From: Asticcacaulis sp. AC466
GTDB taxonomy: Bacteria > Pseudomonadota > Alphaproteobacteria > Caulobacterales > Caulobacteraceae
Length of the DNA: 64,000 nt
Reading direction: 5' to 3'
NCBI RefSeq assembly: GCF_000495815.1
Contig: NZ_AWGE01000005.1
Location: 186,001 to 250,000, forward strand
Shown here piece by piece: positions 26,003 through 34,414 of the stretch; within the stretch, counting starts at the first letter, position 1; every line of letters begins with the position of its first letter. The notes beneath the pieces are model-generated. The model had not been told where the DNA came from. It did no database searches and saw nothing but the letters and a program-made list of their open reading frames with translations. The position numbers were made by a program, and so were the translations under genes.

Positions 26003-26653
26003 ATGCCCAATTTTGAAGTCATTGCGAAGTGTAATCCCATGCAGCCGCTCAGCGACGGACGCGCCCTGTGGCTGGCACGCCATGTGGTGCCGCATGAGCC
26101 GGCCCTGCGGTCGTGGCTGAGGGGTAAATCCCTGGGCGTCGACATCGACGATATTGTACAGGAAACCTATGCGATCCTTGCGGCAAAGGACAGTGTGGAC
26201 GCCGTACGAAACCCCAAGACCTATAGTTTCCAGGTGGCCTATTCGGTCGTTCTTCAGCAATTACGCCAGTCGCGGGTTGTTCCCATAACGGCCGTCGCCG
26301 ATGTCGGCATGCTGGAAGCCGCGCATGACGATCCGTCACCTGAAGATACGGTGCTGGCGCGTGATGAATTGGCGATGATCCGCACCGCCATAGACGCCTT
26401 GCCGCGCCAGACCCGCCAGGCCTTTATCCTGCGTCGCGTCGAGGGCTTGTCGCAGCAGGACATTGCCCGCCGGATGAAGCTGTCCGAACACACGGTCGAA
26501 AAACATATCTCGCGGGGCATCAAGCTCTTGCTCGCGCAGTTTGGGCGCGGCGGACCGCCGCAAAGCCTGGCCCGAAAGACAGTGTCAATCAGCCGCACCA
26601 CCAGCCAGGACAAGGAAACGGATGCGCGTGACGCCACCACACCCCATCGCTAA
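26003..26653 (+). CDS. ECF RNA polymerase sigma factor (FecI-like)
   Basis: This 216-residue sigma factor has region 2 (about 30-90, with VDIDDIVQETYAILAA) and region 4 (about 120-180, with LPRQTRQAFILRRVEGLSQQDIARRMKLSEHTVEKHISRG), including the helix-turn-helix that reads the -35 element. It pairs with the FecR gene, which overlaps its end by 32 bases, and the STN-containing receptor downstream, the standard cell-surface signalling trio. The ATG at 26003 has no ribosome site but coincides with the predicted transcription start, so the mRNA may be leaderless. The ATG at 26039 is the alternative. The last ~30 residues are a basic, Thr/Ser-rich tail. Confidence 0.88.
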   Translation: MPNFEVIAKCNPMQPLSDGRALWLARHVVPHEPALRSWLRGKSLGVDIDDIVQETYAILAAKDSVDAVRNPKTYSFQVAYSVVLQQLRQSRVVPITAVADVGMLEAAHDDPSPEDTVLARDELAMIRTAIDALPRQTRQAFILRRVEGLSQQDIARRMKLSEHTVEKHISRGIKLLLAQFGRGGPPQSLARKTVSISRTTSQDKETDARDATTPHR

Positions 26654-27668
26654 CGCCATTGATGACCAGGCGGCCGAGTGGGTGGCGCGGCTGGACGCCA
26701 ATCCGGACGATACGGACGCATTCCAGGCCTGGCTGGCCAGCGATCCGCGCTGTTTTGGCGCCTATGCCCGTGCGCGCGCCATCTATCTCAGCCCGCAGGT
26801 CGGCGACGCCTTGCAGGCGCAGCGTCTGCCACAAGCAGGCGAACTGACCCGGCGAAGTGCCATGGCCGCCATTGCCGCAAGTGTGATCGGGGGGCTGTTC
26901 TTTTTGTGGCCGCGCGCTAAACCCGCGCCGGTACGACTATACGACTCCGTTCTTGGTGAGGTCCGGGTCATCCCCCTTGAAGACGGGTCACGCATCACGC
27001 TCAATACCGACACCGCCTTGACGGTCGAATACAGCAAGACAGCCCGGCGCATTCACCTGATGCGGGGTGAGGCCTATTTCGAAGTCGCCAAGGCGCCGGA
27101 TCGGCCTTTCGTCGTCACGGGGCCAATGGCGCAGGTGCGAACCGTCGGCACGGCCTATACCGTTCGTTTGGTCGATCCCGCCGAAATGAAGGTTCGCGTC
27201 ACGTCAGGGCGGGTCGCGCTCGAAAGCCCGCCGTCCCGGCTGGCGCAGTCACTCATGGCCTTGACCGATGCCTGGGGCGGTTTTGGCGCGTCCGAATCCA
27301 GGGCCAGCGAGAAAAGCGGCGTGTTTGTCGATCCCGACCAGGAGGCGATCATCCGGCTGGCGGATGCCAAAGGCGATGGCGGCCAGGTACTAATCAATAT
27401 CAGCACCCTGCCGTCGGAGGCCATTCAACAGGCCCTGCTGTGGCGGGAAGGTCAATTGTCATTCGCAGGCGACCGTCTGGCAGATGCGGTTGCCGAATTC
27501 GCCCGGTATTCACCCCGGCGGATTGTCATTCGAGACAAGGCGTTGGAACGCGAACGCATTTCTGGACTGTTTGCGGTCAAGGATGTCGAAGGTTTTGCCC
27601 GCGCTGCCGCGGTCAGTCTCGGCGCTAATATAAAAACAAATGGTGACGAACTTATTCTGTATAGATGA
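26622..27668 (+). CDS. FecR-family anti-sigma regulator
   Basis: This 348-residue inner-membrane protein has an N-terminal DUF4880 domain (about 8-50, ANAIDDQAAEWVARLD) that holds the sigma factor. One transmembrane helix follows (about 84-100, AAIAASVIGGLFFLW). The periplasmic FecR domain (about 105-200) contains LEDGSRITLNTDTALTVEY and RGEAYFEVAKAPDRPFVVT, and the C-terminal STN-like domain contacts the receptor. The ATG at 26622 was chosen for AAGGA upstream. It lies between the sigma factor and the receptor it should sense. Confidence 0.9.
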   Translation: MRVTPPHPIANAIDDQAAEWVARLDANPDDTDAFQAWLASDPRCFGAYARARAIYLSPQVGDALQAQRLPQAGELTRRSAMAAIAASVIGGLFFLWPRAKPAPVRLYDSVLGEVRVIPLEDGSRITLNTDTALTVEYSKTARRIHLMRGEAYFEVAKAPDRPFVVTGPMAQVRTVGTAYTVRLVDPAEMKVRVTSGRVALESPPSRLAQSLMALTDAWGGFGASESRASEKSGVFVDPDQEAIIRLADAKGDGGQVLINISTLPSEAIQQALLWREGQLSFAGDRLADAVAEFARYSPRRIVIRDKALERERISGLFAVKDVEGFARAAAVSLGANIKTNGDELILYR

Positions 27669-27702
27669 GTAATTTTGAAAAATTGACGCTGCAAATTCAG
27701 TT

Positions 27703-27755
27703 TATATGAAATTTTTTTGACATATGGGGGAGCACGCATCCCATTCTTCTCTAAC
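27703..27755 (+). promoter_or_regulatory. Candidate ECF-sigma promoter of the STN TonB receptor
   Basis: This is a near copy of the motif at 25945-25996: TATATGAAATTTTTTTGACA, ATGGGGG and TCTAAC (27750-27755). The spacing differs by one base. It predicts a leader of about 60 bases before the receptor ATG at 27822, and activation by the sigma factor encoded upstream. Confidence 0.55.
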
Positions 27756-27821
27756 ACATGCAGGCGGCGATATTCGTAGCGCGGCCGAAAGACTTTCGCT
27801 TAGAGATCATATGGGGATATT

Positions 27822-30791
27822 ATGATGACAACCAAGCTGTTACGACGTCTACTCATGTGCGGTGTTGCCGTCGCGGGCCTTGGCCTCGCTGCGCCCGCTT
27901 TCGCGCAAAACCGGACCTTCGATCTGCCCGCCCAATCGGCGGTGAAGTCCATTCCGCAATTTGCTCAGCAGGCCGGCATCCAGATCATGGCTCCGGCGGA
28001 CGCGCTGGCGGGTATCCGCACGCCGGCCTTGAAAGGCAGTCTGGAACGCCAGCAGGCACTAAAACAACTCCTGAAGGGAACCCGCCTGGTCGTGGCGTCC
28101 GATGACGGCCATACCGTCGTCCTGAAGGTCGGTGACGTCGCCCCGGCGCCTGCCAAGGTGGCGCCCGCGTCCGTACCGGCAGCCGACCCGGTTGATGACG
28201 TGGCGACGGAAGTCGTGGTCACCGGGTTCCGATCCTCTCTGGGGCGCGCTCAAGACATCAAGCGCCGTGCCGTTGGTACGCAAGACAGCATCGTTGCCGA
28301 CGATATCGCGGCCTTTCCCGACCTGAACCTGGCGGAGTCGCTGCAACGCGTGGCTGGCGTGGCCATTACCCGCGATGCCGGCGAAGGCCGCCAGATTTCC
28401 TTGCGCGGTCTCGGGCCTGACTTTACCCGCACCCAACTGAACGGCATGGAAGTGCTGGGCAATACGTCTTCCGGCTTTGACAATCGCGGCTCCGTCAGCC
28501 GGACCCGTAGCTTCGACTATAGCCTATTCGCCTCTGAACTGTTCAATCGCGTGACTGTTGAGAAGTCCTATGCCGCAGAACAGGACGAGGGCGGCATCGG
28601 TGGCACCATCGGCCTGCGCACCGCACGTCCCTTCGATTACAAGGGCTTCAAGGCCGTTGTCAGCGCCAAGGCGCAATCCAATTCGAATACCGACACCGTC
28701 ACCCCGCGTATCGTCGGGCTGATTTCCAACCGCTGGTCTACCTCGGCGGGGGAGCTCGGCGCGCTGTTGTCGGTCGCCAGCTCTGAAAACGACGTCAACG
28801 AATACGGCTATCGCAACTGGAACTGGACCAAGATCAACGTCAACGCCGCCAATATCGGTCCAGGGGTTTCTGCGGCGGATGCCCTGCGCCTGTCCACGGC
28901 CACCGGCATGGACCGCATTTCCGCACCGCAAGCCGCTACCTATTCAACCTGGTACGACCACCGTAAGCGCCTGGGCATCACCGGCGCCTTGCAATATCGC
29001 CCCAACGACCGCGTCGAAATGAGCCTTGACCTCCTGTATGGCAAGCTCAGCAACGATCGTAACGAATATTCGATGACCAATGCCGGCGTCAACGCCTTGA
29101 CCGGCGATGTCAAGGGTACGCAGAAGCTACAGGAAGCCGTGATTCAGGGTGACACCCTGGTCTACGCGAAATGGACCGGCGTCGATACGCGGTCGGAAGC
29201 CAAGCATTCTTACGATGAAACCGCCTTCACCCAAGCGGTCTATACGGCCAGTTATCAGGTGACGGATGCGCTGAGCTTCAAGGGCTTGCTGGGCTATTCC
29301 AAGTCCGAGTTCGTCGAGCCGATCTTTGACAAGGTCTTCCTGCAATCGGTCAATCGCGGTGTGTCCTACGATTTCCGCAGCGGCAATCCGGGCAAGAATA
29401 CCTATGACTTCGACATCACCAACGCCGCCAATTGGGGTTTGATGCGCGCCGACGCCCGTGAAGACTACATCATGAGCGAGTATAAGACCGCCAAGATCGA
29501 CGGCCGCTATGATTTCAGTCCTGCCCATACTGTGAAATTCGGCATTGAATACAAAGACTTCGGAAATGAAGGCTGGCAGCGTTACCAACGCGTCGATTGG
29601 TACAACAAGCCGGTTGTGCCGAATGCGGTCACAAAGGTATTCGATTACAAAACCCTGGCGCCTTACGTGGTTGCCGATGTGGACGCCACCTTCGCCGTCA
29701 CCGGTCAATTGCGCGATCTCACCGGTGCCAATGATCAGGCCGGCACCAACTTCCAGCTCAGCGAAAAGACGACGTCTGCCTATGCTCAGTATGATCTCGA
29801 CACCACCGTGTCAGGCATGGCGCTGCGCGCCAATGCCGGTGTCCGTTACTATTCGACCGACCTGACATCGGCCGGCACGCTGGCGACCAATAATGGTCTG
29901 GTGCCCGCCGTCATCAAAAGCCATTATGACGGCATCTTGCCGGCGCTGAATATAGCGCTCAGCCTCACGCCCGACATGATCGTGCGTCTGGGGGCCAATC
30001 GCAACATCAGCCGTCCGTCCCTGGGCGACCTGAAGGCCGCCGGTTCGGTCAGCTTCACCCCGTTCGGTGGCTCGGTCAGCGCAGGCAATCCCAACCTGCA
30101 CCCCTTCCTGGCGGATTCGATCGAAGCCTCGTGGGAATATTACATGGGCCGCAAGGGCTATGTCTCGCTGGGCGTCTTCCACAAGAAGATGGATTCCTTC
30201 ATCACGTCGGAAACCGCGTCGGTGCCTTATGGTTCTACCGGTTATCCGCTGTCGTTGGTCGGTCCGGGCCAGGATGCCAACACCATCTATAGCTTCTCGC
30301 GGCCGGTAAACGGTGCGGGCGCGACCATCCAGGGCGCGGAACTGGCCATCCAGCGCGATTTCGACTTCCTGCCTGCACCATTCGACAAGCTGGGCTTCAC
30401 CGGCAATGTCACCTATGCCACGGGCGAGACCGATGCGAAGGTCGACGGTGTGACCTATACCTTCGACTTGTCCAACCTGTCGAAATGGTCGTCGAACGCC
30501 ACGATCTATTATGAAACGGCGACATGGGGGGCGCGTATTTCCAGCGCGTACCGCAGTGGCTACCTCGACGGTATCGGCGGTAACGGCAATATCGGTTCCG
30601 GCTTCCAGGCCACCAACAATGTCGATTTTGCCGCCCATTACAACGTCACCCCGGCGCTGAAGATCGTTGTCGAAGGCCTGAACCTCACCAACGAGCCGAT
30701 CGACCAGTATACCGATCGGTATTCGCAGCGTTCGACATCTTACACCAAAAGCGGCCGCACCTTCACCGTGGGGGCGACCTACGAGTTCTAG
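27822..30791 (+). CDS. TonB-dependent receptor with STN signalling domain
   Basis: This 989-residue outer-membrane transducer has a signal peptide ending AFAQ. An STN domain (about 30-105, RTFDLPAQSAVKSIPQFAQQ) passes the substrate signal to FecR. A TonB-box-like TEVVVTGFRSS, a plug with NLAESLQRVAGVAITRD and ISLRGLGPDFTRTQLNG, and a 22-strand barrel with terminal aromatic residue (TYEF) follow. The plug resembles the proteobacterial receptor subfamily used for complex organic substrates rather than classical siderophore receptors. A secreted S1/P1 nuclease gene follows after 90 bases, suggesting nucleotide or phosphate scavenging. Confidence 0.92.
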   Translation: MMTTKLLRRLLMCGVAVAGLGLAAPAFAQNRTFDLPAQSAVKSIPQFAQQAGIQIMAPADALAGIRTPALKGSLERQQALKQLLKGTRLVVASDDGHTVVLKVGDVAPAPAKVAPASVPAADPVDDVATEVVVTGFRSSLGRAQDIKRRAVGTQDSIVADDIAAFPDLNLAESLQRVAGVAITRDAGEGRQISLRGLGPDFTRTQLNGMEVLGNTSSGFDNRGSVSRTRSFDYSLFASELFNRVTVEKSYAAEQDEGGIGGTIGLRTARPFDYKGFKAVVSAKAQSNSNTDTVTPRIVGLISNRWSTSAGELGALLSVASSENDVNEYGYRNWNWTKINVNAANIGPGVSAADALRLSTATGMDRISAPQAATYSTWYDHRKRLGITGALQYRPNDRVEMSLDLLYGKLSNDRNEYSMTNAGVNALTGDVKGTQKLQEAVIQGDTLVYAKWTGVDTRSEAKHSYDETAFTQAVYTASYQVTDALSFKGLLGYSKSEFVEPIFDKVFLQSVNRGVSYDFRSGNPGKNTYDFDITNAANWGLMRADAREDYIMSEYKTAKIDGRYDFSPAHTVKFGIEYKDFGNEGWQRYQRVDWYNKPVVPNAVTKVFDYKTLAPYVVADVDATFAVTGQLRDLTGANDQAGTNFQLSEKTTSAYAQYDLDTTVSGMALRANAGVRYYSTDLTSAGTLATNNGLVPAVIKSHYDGILPALNIALSLTPDMIVRLGANRNISRPSLGDLKAAGSVSFTPFGGSVSAGNPNLHPFLADSIEASWEYYMGRKGYVSLGVFHKKMDSFITSETASVPYGSTGYPLSLVGPGQDANTIYSFSRPVNGAGATIQGAELAIQRDFDFLPAPFDKLGFTGNVTYATGETDAKVDGVTYTFDLSNLSKWSSNATIYYETATWGARISSAYRSGYLDGIGGNGNIGSGFQATNNVDFAAHYNVTPALKIVVEGLNLTNEPIDQYTDRYSQRSTSYTKSGRTFTVGATYEF

Positions 30792-30831
30792 AGCGTCGGC
30801 AGCAGGCGATAGCGTTGCCTGTGCCCAACTG

Positions 30832-30865
30832 GCCGCCGCGGGGAGACCCTGCGGCGGCATTTTTT
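30832..30865 (+). terminator. Terminator between the receptor and nuclease genes
   Basis: GCCGCCGCGGG and CCCTGCGGCGGC form a stem with a short loop followed by ATTTTTT. It ends a few bases before the nuclease ribosome site (AAGGA), so nuclease expression would depend on read-through or a promoter not seen. Confidence 0.8.
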
Positions 30866-30881
30866 CAAAAAGGATGATCCG

Positions 30882-31901
30882 ATGTCTATGCGCAAAACCC
30901 TGACGGCTGCCGGACTCGCGGTTCTGGCATTGATCGGCACGCCTGCCTCTGTCTTCGCCTGGGGCGATAGCGGTCACCGGATAGTCGGTGAGGCGGCGAT
31001 GCGTGCCTTGCCGGCTAACCTGCCGGCCTTTTTGCGCTCGCCGGCGGCTATTTTGGATGTCGGTGAATATTCGCGTGAACCAGATCTGTGGCGCGGGTCT
31101 GGCGTCGTCCATGACGCCGAACGCGATCCAGCCCATTTCATCACGCTGACGGATGACGGTCTGACCCTGGCGGGCGTTACGCTTGAAAATTTACCGGCGA
31201 CGCGGTCGGACTATGAAGGGGCCCTGCGCGCCCGTGGCATTGTTCCGGCCAAGGCGGGCTACTTGCCCTATAGTACGCTTGACGCCTGGCAGCAGATCGC
31301 CAAAGACATGGCCTATTGGCGCGTTATCTCCTTGGCGGAAAGCCGAGAAACCGATGCGGCCCGACGGGCCTGGCTGACGGCCATGCGTCTGCGCCGGGAA
31401 AACCTGATGCTGCGCGATATCGGCCTCCTGTCGCATTATGTCGGGGATGCCGCTCAGCCCATGCATCTGTCGCTTCACAGCAATGGGTGGGGCGACTACC
31501 CCAACCCGGCAGGCTTCACGACCGCGCCTATCCATTGGCCGATCGAAGGCGTCTATACCCGCGATCATGTTACGGCACAGGCCGTTCAGTCGCAGATGTC
31601 GGCCTACGCTCCGTGCGACGCCGCCCAAACAATCTGTCTCGCCCGACGCCTGATGCGTAATTTCGCGCAGTTGCAGCCACTGTATCGGCTCGAAAAGGCG
31701 GGCGGGTTCAAAGGCGCGGACCCGCGCGGTCCGGCCTATCTGACCGGCCTGCTAGCGCGCGGCGCGTCCGATCTGCGCGACAATCTGGTCGATGCGTGGA
31801 CTCAATCGCTGGGCGTCGGCGTCGGTCACGAGCAGGTTCCCTGCGCCGACCTCTTAAGTGGCCATAACGATCTCTATGCCCTGCTTTACGGGGACAGCTG
31901 A
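30882..31901 (+). CDS. Secreted S1/P1-type nuclease
   Basis: This 339-residue protein is a zinc-dependent nuclease of the S1/P1 (phospholipase C-like) superfamily. The signal peptide ends SVFA, leaving Trp27 as the mature N-terminus. In this family the N-terminal amine and carbonyl of that Trp bind zinc (WGDSGHRIVGEAA). Further ligands are in the PAHFI, LLSHYVGDAAQPMHLS and a GWGDYPNPAGF loop. It cleaves single-stranded DNA/RNA and 3'-nucleotides in the periplasm or outside the cell. The ATG at 30882 has AAGGA upstream. The gene follows the sigma-controlled receptor, implying a joint role in nucleic-acid use. Confidence 0.88.
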   Translation: MSMRKTLTAAGLAVLALIGTPASVFAWGDSGHRIVGEAAMRALPANLPAFLRSPAAILDVGEYSREPDLWRGSGVVHDAERDPAHFITLTDDGLTLAGVTLENLPATRSDYEGALRARGIVPAKAGYLPYSTLDAWQQIAKDMAYWRVISLAESRETDAARRAWLTAMRLRRENLMLRDIGLLSHYVGDAAQPMHLSLHSNGWGDYPNPAGFTTAPIHWPIEGVYTRDHVTAQAVQSQMSAYAPCDAAQTICLARRLMRNFAQLQPLYRLEKAGGFKGADPRGPAYLTGLLARGASDLRDNLVDAWTQSLGVGVGHEQVPCADLLSGHNDLYALLYGDS

Positions 31902-31907
31902 GCGTCT

Positions 31908-33320
31908 CTAGCGTTGCCAGCCGCCGCCCAGCGCCAGAAAGAGCTGGACCTGATCGGCGGCCAGCCGGGCGTCGGCGCCGGCCAAGGTCTGGTCGGCCTG
32001 AACTACCGCCCGGCGCGCGTCGAGGACGGGTACGACACTAACGCGCCCGGCGTTTTGCAGGCGTTGCGTTTCATTCAGGTTTTCCACGGCGTGGTCATGT
32101 GCTGCCTGTAGTTCGGCGCGCTGATCAAGGTCGCGGGCATAGGTATTGAGCGCGGTTTCGGTTTCGCGTAGGGCCGCCAGCACCGCGCCGTCAAAGCGGG
32201 CGGATGCCTCCTCGATATGGGTATCGGCCGTGGCAACGGCGGCCTTGGCCCGTTTACGATTGGGGAATTCCCAGCTGATCAACGGGCCCAGGCCGTATTT
32301 CATCGTGTCGTAGCGCAGGAAATCGCTAGCCAGACCGACCGATCCGACCGAGGCACCCAACGCGACATGCGGATAAAGCGCCGCATTGGCGATACCGGCG
32401 CGCGAGGTCGCCGCTTTCAGCTCGGCTTCCCGGGCGCGGACGTCGGGGCGGCGCTGAAGCAAGGCGGCGCCATCGCCGACGGGTATGGGTTGGGAAAGAT
32501 GGGGCAGGGTGTTGCAATTACCGATATCGGCTGGCAACTCTGCCGGGGTCCGGCCCGTCAGGGCGGCCAAGCGGTAGAGGGCCGCCTGATGCGCTGCCAT
32601 TAGGACGGGCAGGGCGGCACGCACCTGCGCCTCCTGGCCGCTGGATCGGGTGACATCGCTGGCGCCGCCCCGGCCGGCCGCCACCAGACGACGGGCCAGT
32701 GCACTGCTATCCTGTTGCAGGGCCAGGGCTTGATGGGCGATGTCGATCTGGTGGCCGGTAGCGCAGGCGTCCAGCCAGGCGCGCGTCGTGTCGGCGACGA
32801 TGCTGATGCGCACGGCGTCATAGGCGGCCTGGGCAGCAAAGACGTGGGACCGCGCGGCGTCCATCGCCGATTTGACCTGTCCGGCCAGATCGACCTGATA
32901 GGACACACCGGCAGATGCCGTATAGAGAAAATCGCTTGGCAAATGTTCGCCCAGCAGCAGATATTCCTGCGCCGCGGGTTGACCGTATTCAAGGCCGGCC
33001 GACAGTTCCGTCTTCACCCCAGCGTCATCCTTGGCGACATCGAGGCCGATACGCGCACGCTCGATATGCGTCCCGGCGGCGCGCAGATCGGTATTGGCCT
33101 TGAGCGCATCCTGGATAAGGCCGTTCAGGCGGGCATCATCATACAGCTTCCACCACTCCCCCGGAACGGCATGGGCGGCGAAGGCCGGATTTTCGCCGTT
33201 GACGAAGGCGGCGCTGGCGGACGGCCGGTTGATGGCGGCGTCATCCGCGCGCCTATACACCGGCGCACTGGCACAACCGGCGAGCGTCAGGCTCAACAGG
33301 CTGAGGGCAAGGCGGCGCAT
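31908..33320 (-). CDS. NodT-family outer-membrane efflux lipoprotein
   Basis: This 470-residue TolC-like factor has a lipobox LAGC (Cys16) directing lipid attachment. Two outer-membrane efflux repeats follow, with the conserved WWKLYDDARLNGLI start and the helical hairpins ending LLQRRPDVRAREAELKAA. It would form the outer channel for the AaeA/AaeB-like pump encoded just upstream on the same strand; its ATG overlaps the adaptor stop (ATGA). The last gene of the MarR-headed operon. Confidence 0.92.
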   Translation of the reverse strand: MRRLALSLLSLTLAGCASAPVYRRADDAAINRPSASAAFVNGENPAFAAHAVPGEWWKLYDDARLNGLIQDALKANTDLRAAGTHIERARIGLDVAKDDAGVKTELSAGLEYGQPAAQEYLLLGEHLPSDFLYTASAGVSYQVDLAGQVKSAMDAARSHVFAAQAAYDAVRISIVADTTRAWLDACATGHQIDIAHQALALQQDSSALARRLVAAGRGGASDVTRSSGQEAQVRAALPVLMAAHQAALYRLAALTGRTPAELPADIGNCNTLPHLSQPIPVGDGAALLQRRPDVRAREAELKAATSRAGIANAALYPHVALGASVGSVGLASDFLRYDTMKYGLGPLISWEFPNRKRAKAAVATADTHIEEASARFDGAVLAALRETETALNTYARDLDQRAELQAAHDHAVENLNETQRLQNAGRVSVVPVLDARRAVVQADQTLAGADARLAADQVQLFLALGGGWQR

Positions 33321-34198
33321 CAGTGGCCTCCCTTGCGCAGAACCTCTACCGTGGCCGTGCGACCGGCAACGAGGGTGACGGAGGGAGGCAAGGTGTCTAT
33401 ATGCACGCGGACCGGGATGCGCTGGGCCAGCCGTACCCAGGAAAAGGTCGGATTGACATTGGCCAGCAGGGTTTGCCCCGCGCCGCCGTCCCGTTCATCG
33501 ATCCCGCCCGCAATGCTGTCGACATGGCCCCGGATCACGGCGTGATCGCCCATCAGCCGGACGCACACTGGATCGCCAAGCGCGATATGTTTCAGCTTGG
33601 TTTCTTCGAAGTAACCAACGACATAGAGGGATCGGCTGTCGATAATCGCGAATTCGGGATGTCCCGCCGTAACATAGTTGCCGGCACGCAGGGTCAGATT
33701 GGTGACGACGCCGTCTATGGGTGCGCGGACCTCCGTCCGGGCCAGGTTGAGCTGCGCCGTCTCAAGGCCGACACGCGATTGCGCCAGGACGGCCGTCAAC
33801 TGGGCGACCTTGGCGTCACCCGCCTGAGTGACCTCCGTGGCAACTAGGTCGCCCAGTGCATGGTTGCGTGCGGCCTCGCGGCGGGCCTCCGCAATCGCCG
33901 GCATCTGGGCGGTCAGGGCGGCCTGGGCCTGATCGACAGCCAGCTGGTAGCGTGGACGGTCAATGGTGAACAGCAGGTCGCCCGTCTTGACCGGCTGGTT
34001 GTCGCGTACGGCGATAGCGGTTACCAGACCGGAGACATCCGGCGCGATACGCACGATATCGGCGCGGACACGGCCGTCGCGTGTCCAGGGTTCATCTTCA
34101 AAATGATGCCACAGGGCGCGCGCCGCGAAGCAGGCCGCGACAACCGCGATGACGGTCGGAACCAGGCGGATCAGCAGGGATTTATCGACGTTTGGCAT
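33320..34198 (-). CDS. aaeA: HlyD-family membrane fusion protein (AaeA/EmrA-like)
   Basis: This 292-residue periplasmic adaptor has one N-terminal transmembrane helix (IRLVPTVIAVVAACFAARAL). A biotinyl-lipoyl-like half motif (VSGLVTAIAVRDNQPVKTGDLLFTID), a short coiled-coil hairpin and a second half motif (APIDGVVTNLTLRAGNYV) follow. It joins the FUSC inner-membrane pump to the NodT channel. I placed the start at the ATG at 34198; a GTG at 34207 is in frame. The DUF1656 stop lies 12 bases upstream, so coupling is likely. Substrates are probably aromatic acids by analogy with AaeAB. Confidence 0.88.
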   Translation of the reverse strand: MPNVDKSLLIRLVPTVIAVVAACFAARALWHHFEDEPWTRDGRVRADIVRIAPDVSGLVTAIAVRDNQPVKTGDLLFTIDRPRYQLAVDQAQAALTAQMPAIAEARREAARNHALGDLVATEVTQAGDAKVAQLTAVLAQSRVGLETAQLNLARTEVRAPIDGVVTNLTLRAGNYVTAGHPEFAIIDSRSLYVVGYFEETKLKHIALGDPVCVRLMGDHAVIRGHVDSIAGGIDERDGGAGQTLLANVNPTFSWVRLAQRIPVRVHIDTLPPSVTLVAGRTATVEVLRKGGH

Positions 34199-34210
34199 AG
34201 CACACACACA

Positions 34211-34414
34211 TCAGGTCAAGGTCAAAAGATAGGCAAAGCCGCCCCACAGAATGACAGTCAGGGCGATATCGAACAGGCCGCGGTGCCAGACCCAGCGGTA
34301 GACGCCAAGCACCTGTAGGCCCCATTCCAGCAGACGGGCCGCGATAAAGGCCATGATGGCTGCGGCAAGCAGAGGGTGAATATAGACACCGGCGATATGC
34401 AGTTCTTCGGTCAT
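34211..34414 (-). CDS. aaeX: DUF1656 (AaeX-like) small membrane protein
   Basis: This 67-residue protein has two predicted transmembrane helices (HPLLAAAIMAFIAARLLEW and DIALTVILWGGFAYLLTLT). It matches DUF1656, which nearly always sits between the FUSC pump and HlyD adaptor of AaeXAB-type systems. Its role is unknown, perhaps assembly or stabilisation of the pump. The ATG overlaps the FUSC stop (ATGA), so it is translationally coupled. Confidence 0.88.
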   Translation of the reverse strand: MTEELHIAGVYIHPLLAAAIMAFIAARLLEWGLQVLGVYRWVWHRGLFDIALTVILWGGFAYLLTLT

